64,000 nucleotides of DNA from Moniliella sp. 'wahieum' (taxonomy: Eukaryota > Basidiomycota > Moniliellomycetes > Moniliellales > Moniliellaceae). The DNA is taken from positions 124,001 to 188,000 of the forward strand of contig RSEE01000013.1 of the NCBI GenBank assembly GCA_003971905.1. Reading direction: 5' to 3'. The notes below the pieces were generated by a model. The model did not search any database. It had not been told where the DNA came from and saw nothing but the letters and a program-made list of their open reading frames with translations. Of this stretch, positions 1 to 12,500 are shown one piece after another; within the stretch, counting starts at the first letter, position 1; every line of letters begins with the position of its first letter. A program made the translations under genes and the position numbers.

Positions 1-227
1 AAAAGAAAGTGAACATTTGAAAGTTGCTCGGAGGTTACTTTAACTTCCACTGGTGGCCTGGCGGCGCCAAACGGAGGGCCCTGTGAGTGCAGTACCAAGT
101 ACCGCCCGCCGCGCCAGGGGCTGTCGACAGTCCTTGGACCGCCACCACCTCTCACCACCGCTCTTCTCGCCTCGCACCTACCCCTATCGCCTGCCCCGCT
201 GTGTGCGGTGCTTTCGCGTCCTCTGCC

Positions 228-3147
228 ATGTTCTCCCGCACCCATGCAGCGCGTCCGAGTGCCGCTTCCAGCACAGGCACCAGCGGCAAGCGCGATGCCT
301 GGGCCAGCCGGTATGCCATGTTCCCCCCCACACCTGGACGCAGCTGACCATCTTTTCTTTGTAGATACACTTCAGGCCTTTCCGAGTTTGGCGATGAACG
401 GGAGCGCACCTTGTCCTGGGAAGACGACCGTGCTGCCATTCGCGCACGCCAACAAGCCGTCCAGGCAACCAATTTGGGTCTCCGCCTCGGTCTAGCAGCA
501 TTAGCCGAGATCTGCATTCATCCGTATCGATCCCGCCAGGATTTTCGGGCTCTGCATCTATGGAGAGCCTCCCGGGATCTTTTCGCGGAAGCGACTTCAA
601 TCCCGACGTCAGCGCAGCTGATATCAGTGCGTCCTCGGCGCGCGGCGGCAACATTGGCTTCACCTTCCCGAGCCTACCTTCCAACGAATCAGGGATGACC
701 GCCCAGTGTGATCCTCCAGTTGGCAGCAATCATTTGATTCCAGACCCGGACACGAGCCAATTGTCGAGAGTGGTGGGAAGTGTGATCGAGCCGCGGGAGA
801 AGCGGGAACGCTGGCATTGTACCGACTGTGGTCTTATCTTCCCCCGTGATAGCACCATCTTTGCTCCCCCTACGAGCATCCCAACTGCCACAACTGGCTC
901 TGTACGAGCTCCGGGTACGGGATCGGACCCGGTACGGCCCGACGCTGGCGCTGAGCCCTCGTCTTATTTCTGCCGTCACTGCTATACGAAAAGATTCAGT
1001 CTCGGGCAATGTGCCGAATGCGGGGGCGACATTCTGGGTACTACGCGGCAAGATGGAGCTTTCGTCCGTGCGCCTTCTACGGGGGCTATGTACCATGGAC
1101 GGTGCTATGCGTGTGTCCACTGCGGCATCGCCTCGGCTCCTCCGCCTCTGGGGGATGGAGCAACAATATTGATCGGCATGCACGGTCTTCCATTGTGTGA
1201 GATGTGCTTTGATAACGATCCACAAGCGCCTCGTCAAGACCGCGCGGCCTGGACATACCACTCGAAAAGTTTGGACCCAGGACAAGACCCTGACATGAGC
1301 ACTTCCTCTCCTCGTCGTAAGGATGCCCGATCAAAAGCGATTGACGAGTTGCATGAACGTCTTCACCAACCCCTCAAGGCCGAGAAGCTTAAATCAGACC
1401 CGAAACCAGCGCCCCCTCCCGTTTCTACACCTTGTTCACCATCACTCCTAGAGGCAGAGGCTACCCCGCGTCCGCGTTGGGGATCTTTTCCGGCTTTCCC
1501 CGGACTAAACCCATGAATCCCGACGAATTGAAACCGACTTCACTTCCTTCCGTCAAGCCCCGGGCACTTACACGGTCTAGTCCGAGGGTGAAGGATGTGG
1601 CCGCAGCCTTTGAAGCGGGTGCGCCAGCTCTGAAAGCCCGCCCCGGCTGGGCAGCCAGTTTGCCTGCTTCTCCCGCCAAATCAGTCCTGCGGCCGTCTTC
1701 AGCTGTGGCTTCCACGCCGGCGGCATTCTCGAATGTATCCAAGCCCCGGCCCATTCCTATACGCAAGTGGCATCCTCTTCGGGCCTGCGTACCCCCAGCC
1801 CTCAACGTACTCTACCCGACCAAACTCGTTCCTCGCCCATTCGGCCTTCGTTTGGAAATGATTCTCCCCTGCATACACCCACAAGCCCTTCGACTCATCG
1901 ACTTTTCGAACAGTTGTCCATCAGGCCTACCTCGTCAATCAAACCAAGCATGTCGGCTTTGGAGGATCTACCGGAGGTTAGCCCAAGTCTTTCCAATCCT
2001 CCCAGCTTGATGAAGAGCTACGAAGACGGCAGAGGCCTATGGCACCCCGATGACCCCAGTGTAACCCCCAACATATCGAAAGATGCACCCCCCTTTGCCC
2101 CTCGCCTGCATTCTGACCCTTCTTTGGGTGCCGAGACTCACTCGGTCAGCATTTGTGCCCGCTGTGGACAGCCTCCGTTTGCTGGGCCTCAACAGGGCGC
2201 CGAAGAGTCGGTCATGGTCGCTGTGCCAGGGGACTTGGAGTTACATGTGGAATGCTTTACCTGCTCCGTTTGCACTTTGCCTATTGATGGAACCAAGCCG
2301 TTTGTGCGTGCGCCGCGAGAGGAAGCAACGAACGGGGAATGATGCGGTGCGGTTCTCCCATTCCAAGTGTGCCCCGCGGGTGGTGCCCATTCAACGTCAA
2401 GTTGTTGTCCCCGCCCTACCCCCACGACCGAGCCGGTTGCCCCCAAGATCATGCCACGTTCCAGCGCACTCCCAAGCCGGCACAAGGGGCGTCGCCATCT
2501 CTATTTGCGTCCCAGGACCACAGCACAGTCGAATGCCTACCCAAGAGCTCAGCCCCCACTGGGTTCTCATCAGTGCTGGCCACATCGGCACGATAGGGCG
2601 GGCTTAGTGAGCGCACCGCAGCCGGGTGCCTCCCAGCCGGTGCATCAGTTCCGCTCCACTGCTGGTGCGCCCCTTTGTCTCGGTCCACTCTCTTTGGTTC
2701 ACGTTCAGGAGCTGGGGGGGGATCGGTACGGAACCCAAAAGCAATCCAGCAGCCGGATTCTTTGCTAGAGCATCTGCCCCACACTGGGACCGAGCGACAA
2801 AGGCAATATGGTCTTGCCGTCTCTACCGCGTACGGGGGCTATGGGGGTATGACTCCATGCCCGCTTTGCCAGCGGATGCTTACCTCGATCGAGGGTGTGC
2901 CCGCCCGCGTGGGACGAGGTGGCACAGGCTTGTCTTTTTGTCGCGGCACTCTTCCGTCAGCAAGCCGTGTCGCAAGTCGCTCGACTCGGGTGCCAAGGTC
3001 GATCCGGACGGTCGCGTATTGTGTCGCGAATGCTTTGACTCGGCGGCCCGTGCGTGCGGCCTCCCCCGAGACCAACTACCTAAGACAACGCCTACTTGCC
3101 TCTACACTCATACTCAAGCCGACCGAACGATCTATCGTAACTTGTAA
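228..3147 (+). CDS. LIM-domain protein (frame interrupted)
   Basis: Probable cytoskeletal or signalling adaptor with several LIM zinc fingers. The ATG at 228 opens a Ser-rich exon. A clear intron follows at 311-364 (GTATGC donor, CTGAC branch, TTGTAG end), after which the reading continues as RYTSGLSEFGDERER. A first pair of LIM-type Cys/His sets lies at about 815-1220 (WHCTDCG, YFCRHC, CAECG, YHGRCYACVHC, LCEMCFD). A Pro/Ser-rich linker follows. Further fingers lie at about 2150-2300 (ICARCG, HVECFTCSVC) and 2850-3060 (TPCPLC, VLCRECFD), and the stop is TAA at 3145-3147. The frame changes near 490, 1440-1520, 1770-1850, 2340 and 2700-2950 with no usable splice sites; the switch near 490 is repaired by one extra G in GG. 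Fungal paxillin-like proteins such as Pxl1 are the nearest idea, but LIM order alone does not prove orthology. Confidence 0.75.
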
Positions 3148-4427
3148 CTAGCTTAACTCTTCCATCTCTTGATAACCGTATCCCGCCTCTTCCACCAACT
3201 GAAATCACTGTATCTCTCCCTCCTCCAACAGGAAGGAGGACGTGAACAATATATCGACGCCCCCGCACAGTTCGCAATACATCCTTTTCCCAGCCCATCC
3301 ACGATTGGTGTTCAATTCAATGCCAGACAAGAAGGTATCATGGCGGGCCCCGGTAGACGTATCAGTCTGGTAACCACTATTAACCGGCTATGAACCGGAG
3401 ATGAGTGGCTGAGCGGCGCGCGCTGAGGAACTGATGGGACGTGCCGTTTGTGTTCGTGCGCAATATAGACGCGTGTGGCTGTCGCTGGGCCGTCCCAACG
3501 GTTGCCGGCGTGCAACCGCCTACTTGACCTGGGACGGGGGATGGTGGTGGTATGGGTCGGGTGGGATGATGCTACTGATGGTAGAATTTGAAGCGCTGCG
3601 TTGGAGAGGGTGGACATGGGACACAGCAGGAGGCCCATTGAGTTTGAGTCCGCGCTTAGTGTAGTACAAACCTGCGCGGAGCAGCCACTCCATCCGCTTG
3701 GCTCGTGGGCTGACCCAAGGACACTGGGCCCGTGCGGCCCCCGTGGGCGGCGGCCGGAATTGAATTTTGTTGAGGGACTGGTCCAATTGGTTGCAATTCT
3801 AGTCGCGCGGTGGAACTCCGCTGTTCAATCAGCCAGAGCACTCACACATTCATCGATGGCCAGACGCCCCCCAGCACAACCCTAGGATGCAAGCTGGGGC
3901 CTGGGCAGGCCTGGGCGCCTCTGTCCCGCCGGCTGCTGCGCTCGAGATGGTTTTTTTGGTGTTTGAGAGGCGTGAACACGTAAGAGAAGGTTAAACAGAT
4001 AGACTGGGTAGGCTGCCCCCGTTTGGGGGATCGGCGCCCGTCCGAGTGATGCGAGTGATGCCTTTTTGCTTGATCTTATGATAGCCTACTGAATATTGAT
4101 GGGCCCTAGGCAAGCCACTTGGATGAATACGCCAGGCGCAAGGCCAGTCGGAAATGGGTGCACACACCGTTGATTATATGCATCCCACGCATCCTGCGCC
4201 TTGAAACTTTTGAGAGCTGAAGCGCGTACGTGCTTCATTCCCGCACGGAGCAGTGTGGCGGACAGACTTGCACCACTGCCTTCTGGCTTATTGTTAAACC
4301 TTTTCTCCCATTGCCTGCATATATACCCCCGTCGTCCGTGCTCCTCCTCGCGGCCTTGCCCCCATTGCACACCTCTCTCTCAGCCGTCAGATCCCCATTC
4401 ACGGTCCACCCTTTCAATCCACCGCCC
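3148..4427. other. Intergenic region
   Basis: I recognise no gene in about 1.28 kb. The sequence has short open frames on both strands with no domain and no matching splice structure. A TATA-like run (CATATATACC) lies near 4318, about 110 nt before the ATG at 4428, so the right end may be a promoter. Confidence 0.5.
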
Positions 4428-4842
4428 ATGTCTCTGTTGCGCCCCATGTGCAGCTTTGGGCTGCGAAGCACCTTACCGCTCGTCCATCAGCAGGCCTCAG
4501 CATTGCCCTTCCTCCGGCAGCGTCTTCAGATGCCTGAGGACCACGACGTCGGCTGCAATACCGACCTGCTTGGCGGCCGAGGGCATGCACCCCGCACGAT
4601 TAAGCAAAGTGCTCGGCCCTCGCCCCAACCGCATCCACTGCCTTGCATGTCATGGCATTTCCAAGTGGAAAGCAAGAAGACGAGAAGCGCACGTGGCGCC
4701 TTCACTGAACGGAGAGCCTCTTCCCTTTGACGGACTCATTCTTCCCCCGCTCACTCCGCACTCTGTCGACTCGCTTCCTGCACCCAACCGAACAACCCGG
4801 TTGAGCCAAGCCATGTCCTTCTCCCAACTACTCAGCAGTCGG
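4428..4842 (+). CDS. Hypothetical small protein, possible mitochondrial targeting
   Basis: Doubtful gene. An ATG at 4428 follows a TATA-like element by about 110 nt and a pyrimidine-rich leader. The first 35 residues (MSLLRPMCSFGLRSTLPLVH and on) are rich in Arg, Leu and Ser and lack acidic residues, as in a mitochondrial presequence. After about residue 35 the neighbouring +1 frame stays open to 4842, where a GTAAGT donor follows the codons for SFSQLLSSR. I could not find the next exon. No family was recognised. It could be a short mitochondrial protein broken by a sequencing deletion, or chance coding potential. Confidence 0.28.
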
Positions 4843-7199
4843 GTAAGTGCTAGTGCGACAAAAAGAGGCACAAAAGACATACTGCTTCCGTATATAATAC
4901 ACGACCAACAATGGGATGGTCCATAACCTCTCAATGCTTGGCGCGTCCACTTCACAAGGCCTTTATCCACACATGTGCTGCTTTTTCATCGTCTTTGCGT
5001 CTCCACCGCAACACGAAGTCATGTTCATTCTCTGGGAATGATTCCAACGCTGTATACCCCCTCTCAAAGCAAATTTGGGACCAATTGATCATACGCCTGC
5101 TTCTCTTATATCTTTAACTGTTCGAGAAGCACATATTTAGCAATACTATGCTAGTACTATCAGTGTATAGTACTCTGAGGCATCCTATAACCTTCACTCG
5201 AGCTTGTTGACTGTATCCCCCGCTTCCAGTCGGTAGACCAGGTCGTCTCGGTTCCATCGGCTTCCACGCTGGTGTCCCAACGTGTCACTGCCCCTGTGCC
5301 GTGCATTTTCTCCTGTGTGCCTCACTAGCCCTGTGCCTAGTCTGGCCTCCTATATAGATGCCTCTGTACCCAGACCCAACTCTGGCTCCAATCCATCACC
5401 TCTCCTCATCCTCCTGCCCGTCCGGCTCCCTAGGCCAAAAGCTGATCATTAATTACCTCTTGGATCATTGATGTAGGACCCACAACGTGGCCCTTGTCTA
5501 TATCGAAGAAAGATGCTCCCTTTGAGTGAGCGTTTTCGGCCCCAAACTAGTACCTAAACGACTATAAGAATTTTCTCTCTGTGTGAGAGTCGAAACACGT
5601 AGAACCAACAAGCCCCATTAAGGACAAGGCAATGTCTCTTCGTTGGTAGAGCAGAGAAGTACTGGCCATGAATGATTAATCAGAGGTGAAAGAAGGATTA
5701 CCGGATCATACTACCGAACGAGGACTGCGACATGTTGAGCCATCGGGTGGCTCGTGCTTCGGCCAATGACGACACTCTTCTCGAGAGAGTATTGTATGAC
5801 TGGAAGCATTGATCTACATCTATATCGCACACTCCCTTTTTTCATGACAGCAGAAGAGCTTAGAGGGCAACAGTGGTTGAAAGACAGAATTGTGGGGACT
5901 ATAGGCCCCAAAAAGGAAAAAGGTTGAAAGGAACGAATCACAGGGAAAGCGCACTATAGATTGATCAAGTTCCGGGAGGCCTGAGCCAACCTGCGTGGAA
6001 GCACAAACTGTCGGCAGTCACCTCCTAAAGCGTAGGAACAAGCCAAGCAAATCACATGTCTTAAGAAATGATGGCCCTCGACGGTCCTCGTCAAAGTTTC
6101 AACCAACTATTTGCCTATTTTCTCGGTATATACGTTGAAAATGCGCGGGAGGATTGGCACGACATGATGTGCATGACGGACGTATAAACCACCATGTCCG
6201 TATGACGAGCATACCCGGTATAACCTGTAACCGTAATCCCGGGATATTCACAGAGCCGGTGGTGTCCTGCCGTGCCTGGTAGAAGAGAAAGGGCGTTCGC
6301 TGTGATATGGCGCGCCGAATGGGTTTGCATGACGTTTTTCGCTTGGGTCATACTGACTTGCACACAGCTAACATAACAAGACAGTCCCTCGGCCTAAGGC
6401 CTAATACATCATCTAGTCACGAACTTCGGTTATACGCAACTTGAAGCTTGAAGCTTGACAGACCGTCCATGAAAGTCTATATAGGCGTGTATCTCTCAAG
6501 CAGTGTACAGCCGTGGAAAGCTCAATATGGATGGTGTGGTTGTAGCAGTGTTGTATTCTTCCTCCTTCCGATAAAAAGGCAAAAGAGAGGAACCTGTGGG
6601 TATCATCCGTAGTATATACTATACTCCCCCTGCGGTGGTAAGATCAAGATGCGATGTTTGTGCCTGGCTGGGTCTAGCTCTTTCGGCATGTGCGTAATGT
6701 AACGCCAAGCACTTCCATGCACTTCCATCAGAATAGAAATGTTGACATTGAGGAGCCACAGGAGGCCACAGGTATCGAATTGTCTTGGTTGACCTTTCTG
6801 CAGGAAGATATCATGTTCAACATAAGCTTCCGTTGTTGTACGGCGTTTTGTTTGCGCAACCCCCAAACCCTTTCCCGCACATGGGGATGCATGGCTTGGT
6901 CGGCCAGCCTGTGCCACATATCCACCTTCATTCACACATGTGGGGGTACTTATCATGCTTGGGTTCCTAGTAGGTAGATTCACACAGTGTGCCCTATATA
7001 GTCCCTGATCATGCCCACATAGCCGTTTTATACTGTGACTTTCAAAGCTGTAAGCAACTCATGGGGAGAGTACCAAAACAATAACCGGTTGCTACTACCC
7101 CGGGGGCTCACGATGGAAGCGCCTTTTAAGTTTCATCCGCTCTTTCCGAATTGTTCCCTTACCATCATCGTGCATTTCTGCTGGTAGCCACTGACGAGG
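4843..7199. other. Long geneless AT-richer stretch
   Basis: No convincing gene in about 2.3 kb. Open frames are short and lack domains, and the base composition is clearly more AT-rich than the flanks. Small local repeats occur, for example a doubled GAAGCTT unit near 6443. It may hold a long UTR, regulatory DNA or an untranslated RNA; the sequence alone does not tell. Confidence 0.5.
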
Positions 7200-8946
7200 A
7201 TGAGCAGAGGCATGACAGATCGGGAAGTGACCCTTGGATCACATGAGGCAGAAATTCGAGCCTGGGCAAGTGATGTGGCCCACGATGAACTTCTCAACCC
7301 GGGGACGGATCCCGTTGCTTTCACCATCTCCAGCACTGACGGTGTTGCAGGCGAACAATCGACTGAAGGCGCACTAAACGACGGCCTCCACTATGTGGGC
7401 GCCACCGATGACCGCATGACGGAAGCATCTAGCCAAGAGACGGGAATTTCGTCTGGCTCAATGGTGCGCTACTTCATTCTGAAGTGCCCAAGCCGTTCTC
7501 AAATCCTGAAAGCCATCAAAAATGCCTCACTCTGGCCCATTTCACCCGAACTAGGCGAACGCTTGCTCAAAGCATTGGTGAACGATGATATCGTCATCGT
7601 CTTTTTTGGCGCAACAGACACTCGTCATTTTGTTGCCTGCGCTCATGTCACCGGCATCAAGGCAAGCAAGAGCGATCTGTTGATTCAGGTTGCTTCCCCC
7701 CCGCTGAGTCTATCGGATCTGAGTAGTGCCTTTCCTCGTGCCAATTTGCCGCTGTTAAACGCTTTATCTGACCCACACTCTGATATGATTACACTTCTAT
7801 TAATTCAGTCGCAGCTGGAAAAGTTGATCGTGGCTCTCTGCATTCCATTGAGACCGGTTCCCACCCCTATCGGATGCCGAGGAGGATCTCCAGAACATGT
7901 TGGAGTACAAGGAGCGTGGTTTGGAGGCGTCGATTTGGAACCTCACTAAGGAAGAAATCGTGTTTAAACGGCGGAAAGAACATCTCATGGCAGAGCTAGC
8001 TCTCCTTCGAAAGCAGCCTCAAATGACTGTCTCATCCAAGAAAACATTTACGAAGCGGAACCACGCTTCCAATGAAACACAGCCGACCGATACAGAAGCG
8101 TTACGAAAGGAGTCTTTCTCTCATACCGAGCCAACTACGAGAGATGGGGGGGTTAAAACGACCCAGTCAACGTCCTCCTTAACAGACAAGGGTTCATTAG
8201 ACGAAGGCCTACGTCGCACTGTGCTTACACAAGCATGGCAAGCCTCACAGATCAAGAACGCATCAACAGGCACTGGTACTGACGAGACTCCCAATGGCAA
8301 ATCCCCCTCTACCAAAGACCCCACCAAGGATGGGCAGGGAACGAAGAATCTACCCAGTGTTGGCGATCAAGCCTCAGATTCAGATTCACCACTTCATGTC
8401 CCCTCCACTACCAACAGCAATGTGAGCGATACAGCAGCTTCACAAAGCACACCCGAAACGTCGAATAATGCCGACCCATCGCACGCATTCGCCGGCCTGA
8501 CAATCCGTACCACGGTCAAACACATCGTACCATCTGAATTGGGAAACGAAAGTGAGGCGGCTGAAAACGCTGTCTTTACCCCTGGGGTGAGAACGGGACT
8601 CGGTTCGGATCACACTGTTGAGGTGGAATCAATCATCCGCGAGCCGTTCGTAATTGTCGACGTGTTGCTTACCAACCCTCTTCCTTTTTCGTTGCTGGCG
8701 GAGCGCAAGTGCGCAACAGTTGGCACAGCGCATTCTCTCTCCGAAAGCAACCGGGCCGGTTCGTACACAGAGTACCTGACGGGACAGAGTTGGCTCCTGA
8801 AACAGGCCTCGAACTTCTGTCGTTTTGGGCCGGTCTGGAGGAGACTCCGATCTGCCCACATGTGGACGTCACTGGTCCAAATCCCCATCGACTGTGGGAA
8901 GTACGTTGACCGAATCGGACTATTTCTCGAACAACGACGCCGATGA
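7200..8946 (+). CDS. YTH-domain-like RNA-binding protein with a split domain
   Basis: YTH domains bind N6-methyladenosine RNA. Residues 89-155 of the first frame resemble the first half of a YTH fold: RYFILKCPSR, then NASLWPISPELGERL carrying the first cage Trp, then DDIVIVFFGATDTRHFVACA. The second half appears about 1 kb later (8633-8850): PFVIVDVLLTNPLPF, then after a one-base frame change VRNSWHSAF and VPDGTELAPETGLELLSFW. Between them lie about 300 residues: a predicted coiled coil (around 7890-8010, NMLEYKERGLEAS and KRRKEHLMAEL) and a long Ser/Thr/Asn-rich disordered stretch. A second cage Trp in the usual position of the later half is not evident. The frame also changes near 7860. The ATG at 7200 is the first in frame, and an upstream exon is possible. 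Assignment to YTH is by eye from motif order. Confidence 0.6.
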
Positions 8947-9589
8947 TTCCGAGGACGGTTCATCGTCTCCCTCCGAGTAGTAGTGGGTGCGCTGCGTGCG
9001 CCCTGGGGAAATTAACAGAGCACATGCGCCATCAAGCCCTGTGGCCCCGCGGTCGAGGTACTTCTCCAAGCGTTGCCAGTCTGCGGTTATTTTCTGCTGG
9101 TCATCACCTGTATCACTCTCTGTGGTCTACCTCTTTCCTATACTTATGTACCGGGTGAGATGGATTGTACAGAGAGGAAGAGAGGGGGAATAGGAAACAA
9201 TTCGCATCCAGTACCTGCTCTTATATGCGATCATCGTGATCTCGGGCATATAATAGTCACCAGCATTAATCCCTCTACTGTTACTGTATCTAACCCTATA
9301 TAGTGTCGCTAACAAAAACCCCCTGCTGTGGCCACTGGTCGCTCCTCAGCCAAATGACAGGCCGTATGACAGTGTACCATCTCTCCTTTTGGGGGCACAA
9401 AATTGGTTGCATTTTATGAAAAGGGAATACGATTTCCAAGCACTTTTTGCTCATGCACATCAGGCAGCAGGAGGAATGAATGAAGAGCATGTTTGTTGTC
9501 ATTCAGAAGACCAAAAGAAAAGTTCGTCCGAAAAATTATATAACCATTGCGTGCGGATGAATTGCTGCCAGCGTGGTAAGCCGATATAG
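8947..9589. other. Intergenic region between convergent genes
   Basis: The 3' flanks of the YTH-like gene (+) and clathrin (-). It is AT-richer than the neighbours. No gene was seen. One AACCCTA heptamer lies at 9292-9298, with no obvious promoter next to it. Confidence 0.5.
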
Positions 9590-12500
9590 GTTAGAACACA
9601 CCCCCAACCATTCATTCGCATTCCCATGCCTTGCATAGGCATTCTCGTAAGCTGTGGTACTAATCCCGTTGGAGCAGCGGTGATGAGACGAGGACCCATA
9701 CTGGCGCCGGGACCAAGGATGGGCATATTGCCATCCTCCTCTTCCTTTTGGGCACTCTTGCCTGCAGACCAGCCAACTGCTTGGTCAAGTCCTTGAGCAG
9801 CGTGTTGTGCGTCGCCGTCTTTTGGACCATGTATGGCTGCACAAAGTCTGAAGGAATTCCCTTCCGCCAACGCATTTCCTGAACATAATCATCCTCCAGC
9901 AGCCACTCGCAAGCATAGAGCATAGCCGCCGTTGCCTCCCAATTGCCGAGGGAGACAATGTAGTCGAACAAAGACTTGGCCACCTGGCTGTTGTTTGACT
10001 CGCTCGCCGTCGCGATTGCATCTTTCAGTAGACGGTCCCGCTGTGACAGGGCAATCGATCATCCCACAACTTGAGCCGATTGTAGAGGTAGACGGCGATC
10101 CGACGAAATTCAAGCAGTTCCGACTTCTCTAGGCGGCGTGCGAGTTCAATCATGCCAAACGATTCGACTGTGCTGAGCAGAGAACGGAGCTGGGCATAAT
10201 CTTCCTCCTCAATCAGCAGATCAAACACGGCTTCGTTCACTTCGGGGATGTCGAGTTTGATCCCGGAAAGGAGAAATCCCGAAGCGAGAGGGAACTGATC
10301 CGCCTTTTTCAGCATCCGCACCACACGGCCTTGGTCCAGTCGCTTAGTCGAGCCCAGAGTAATTAGAAGGTCGTTCAGACGAAGAGGATGCTGCCGGAGG
10401 TAGAAATTGATAGCACGATAAAAGATCTCAACGTTGGACACGCGTGTGATCAAGTCTTTGAACCCTTCGTGCGTCAGGTCCTCCCATACCACCACTCGAT
10501 CCATCGCCATCATCGCTGCCTCGTCGTTCTCCGAATCTTTGGTTAAGCAGAAGGCGGCTTCGGGGTAGAGGGCGTACTGCTCACACATACGCGCCACGGG
10601 GGGAAGGTTGATCCGGGACCAATGAAGTTTAAGGTACTCCATCAGCTTAACTGGCTGGTACTTGGCTAGGCTCTGAGCGCATAATGTGAAGAGAGCTTTG
10701 CTAGCGCTCTCTAGGCCCAGCCCCGCCTGGAGGAGGTCGATCAGGTCATCAAACAGTCCCAAGCCTCGTATGCACGAGTTAGAGCGCGCAGCTCCTCTGC
10801 ATGGCCCACGACAGCCAGGCCAGCAATCTGTGCGAGTTTGTATTCGCCCTTCTTGAGGCAAGCAGCGTGCACCTGCTTCCACACGGCCGTATTGCCTGCC
10901 TTGCGTGCCGCTTCGACCGCCGTTGGTAGTCACCAAGGAAAACAAGGGTAGTGGCCAAGCGGGCATAGTTGGACACGCTAGTGAATAGCATCTTTGCTGC
11001 CTCATAGAGAGCATCATTGAAGCACTTCTCCCCCACCGACAGCAGGTCCGCTACATTGGTCATGTTCAAGAACTCTTCCATATCCGAAAGTCGGTTCGAC
11101 TTGGCCAAGCAGTAGGCATATTCTGTGTCGATGAGCGGCTCGCGGGCTTTCTTGCGGGCCATCTGGAGGAACCGAATCAACTCCTCCTCCCTTCCCGCAC
11201 GCTCGGCGACCTCGATCACCTCGCTAAAATGAGACGGTCTTCCGCCCGAATGAACGAGTCAATGGCGTCCTTAACCCGCAGTCCGTCCAGCTGGGCTTTG
11301 GCCAGGCGAGACCAAAGCTCAGGCTGGTCGAGCTTGTGGCAAAGACCGCGCGGTCTATCGACACGATGTGCTCGACCAACACGTTCATAGCGTCCAACGG
11401 CGCTGGGCCTTCTGATAGATCTTGAGAGCCTCTTCGTACAGACCATTGTCGATAGTAATTTTGGCAATTTCATCTTCGTCGTACTCTTGGAGACGCTCGA
11501 TCAGGCTCATGACCTTACCTTGTCTGTCCGTACGGCGGTAAGAAGAAGGAGGTTCTGCAGGGAACGGTTGTCATGAAAGCCGAGGGCTCCAGGATCTTTC
11601 TAGTAGCTCAATCAGCTCATGAGGCAAATCGGCCGCCATAAATGCCTTGACCGTCACTGAAACGTCCTCGGGGTTGGTTGACTCTGGCACGGCCGTCGCA
11701 ACGACCTGGTCGATCAGATGGCGGCGGTGCACGTTCTCCGACGTGAGCACTTGGTCCCAGAGTGCTAGGTTCCGACGGAGTACGAGGTACCGAGCCTGGT
11801 GTTTAACATCCTGTTCTCATTGGTAACGCGAACCAGATCCTCATCGCAAAAGCCCTTGGCATAAGCAATGTAGGCCAAGAATGGGTCTCGCTTCTCAGAG
11901 TAGCTACCGATCAACTTGGGGTCATAGAGGGAGTTCTCTTTCAGGAATTGTTCGGGGTTGTGGTTCGTGTCAATGTAGATCTTGGCCAATGCGTTGTACA
12001 ACGCTTGGTCCGTTTTCCCCGCCGTGACGCGGTTTCGATCCAGGGCAGGATGAGCTTGAGGCGATTGCGCTTCTCCACTTCGCCAACGAGGTCGTCGACG
12101 GAGAAGTGGCCCGTGACAGAGGCCAGCAAGTTCTTGATCACCCCCTCATCAGTCAACGTCTAGAAGAGCCCCAATGACTTCGGGTGTGCGTTCCGAATTA
12201 ACCCGTTGAACATATGTCCCATGAACTGGGGCATCATTTCTGATACAAGTAGAGCACCAGGTCATGAACATAGTCGAACCGGTCGCATACAATAATGAGA
12301 GGCAGTTGGTCTTGGAGCTTGGCCTCTTTGAGGAAATTTTTGACCTTTTCGGGATTGTAGTAGTTGGACTCGCGTACGACGCGCTCCACCTCGCGGATTT
12401 GACCTGTGCGAGTAGCAGCTGAATGTACTTGAAGTGTACCTCTGGATCTGTCGACAAGTTGACCACCGAACCAAGGTAGTAGTACAGCCCCTCGAAGCTC

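Noticed and set aside
4201-4926. A 241-codon open frame as a full gene
   Set aside because: The first part precedes the TATA-like element and the sequence lacks a domain; only the part from 4428 is kept, at low confidence.
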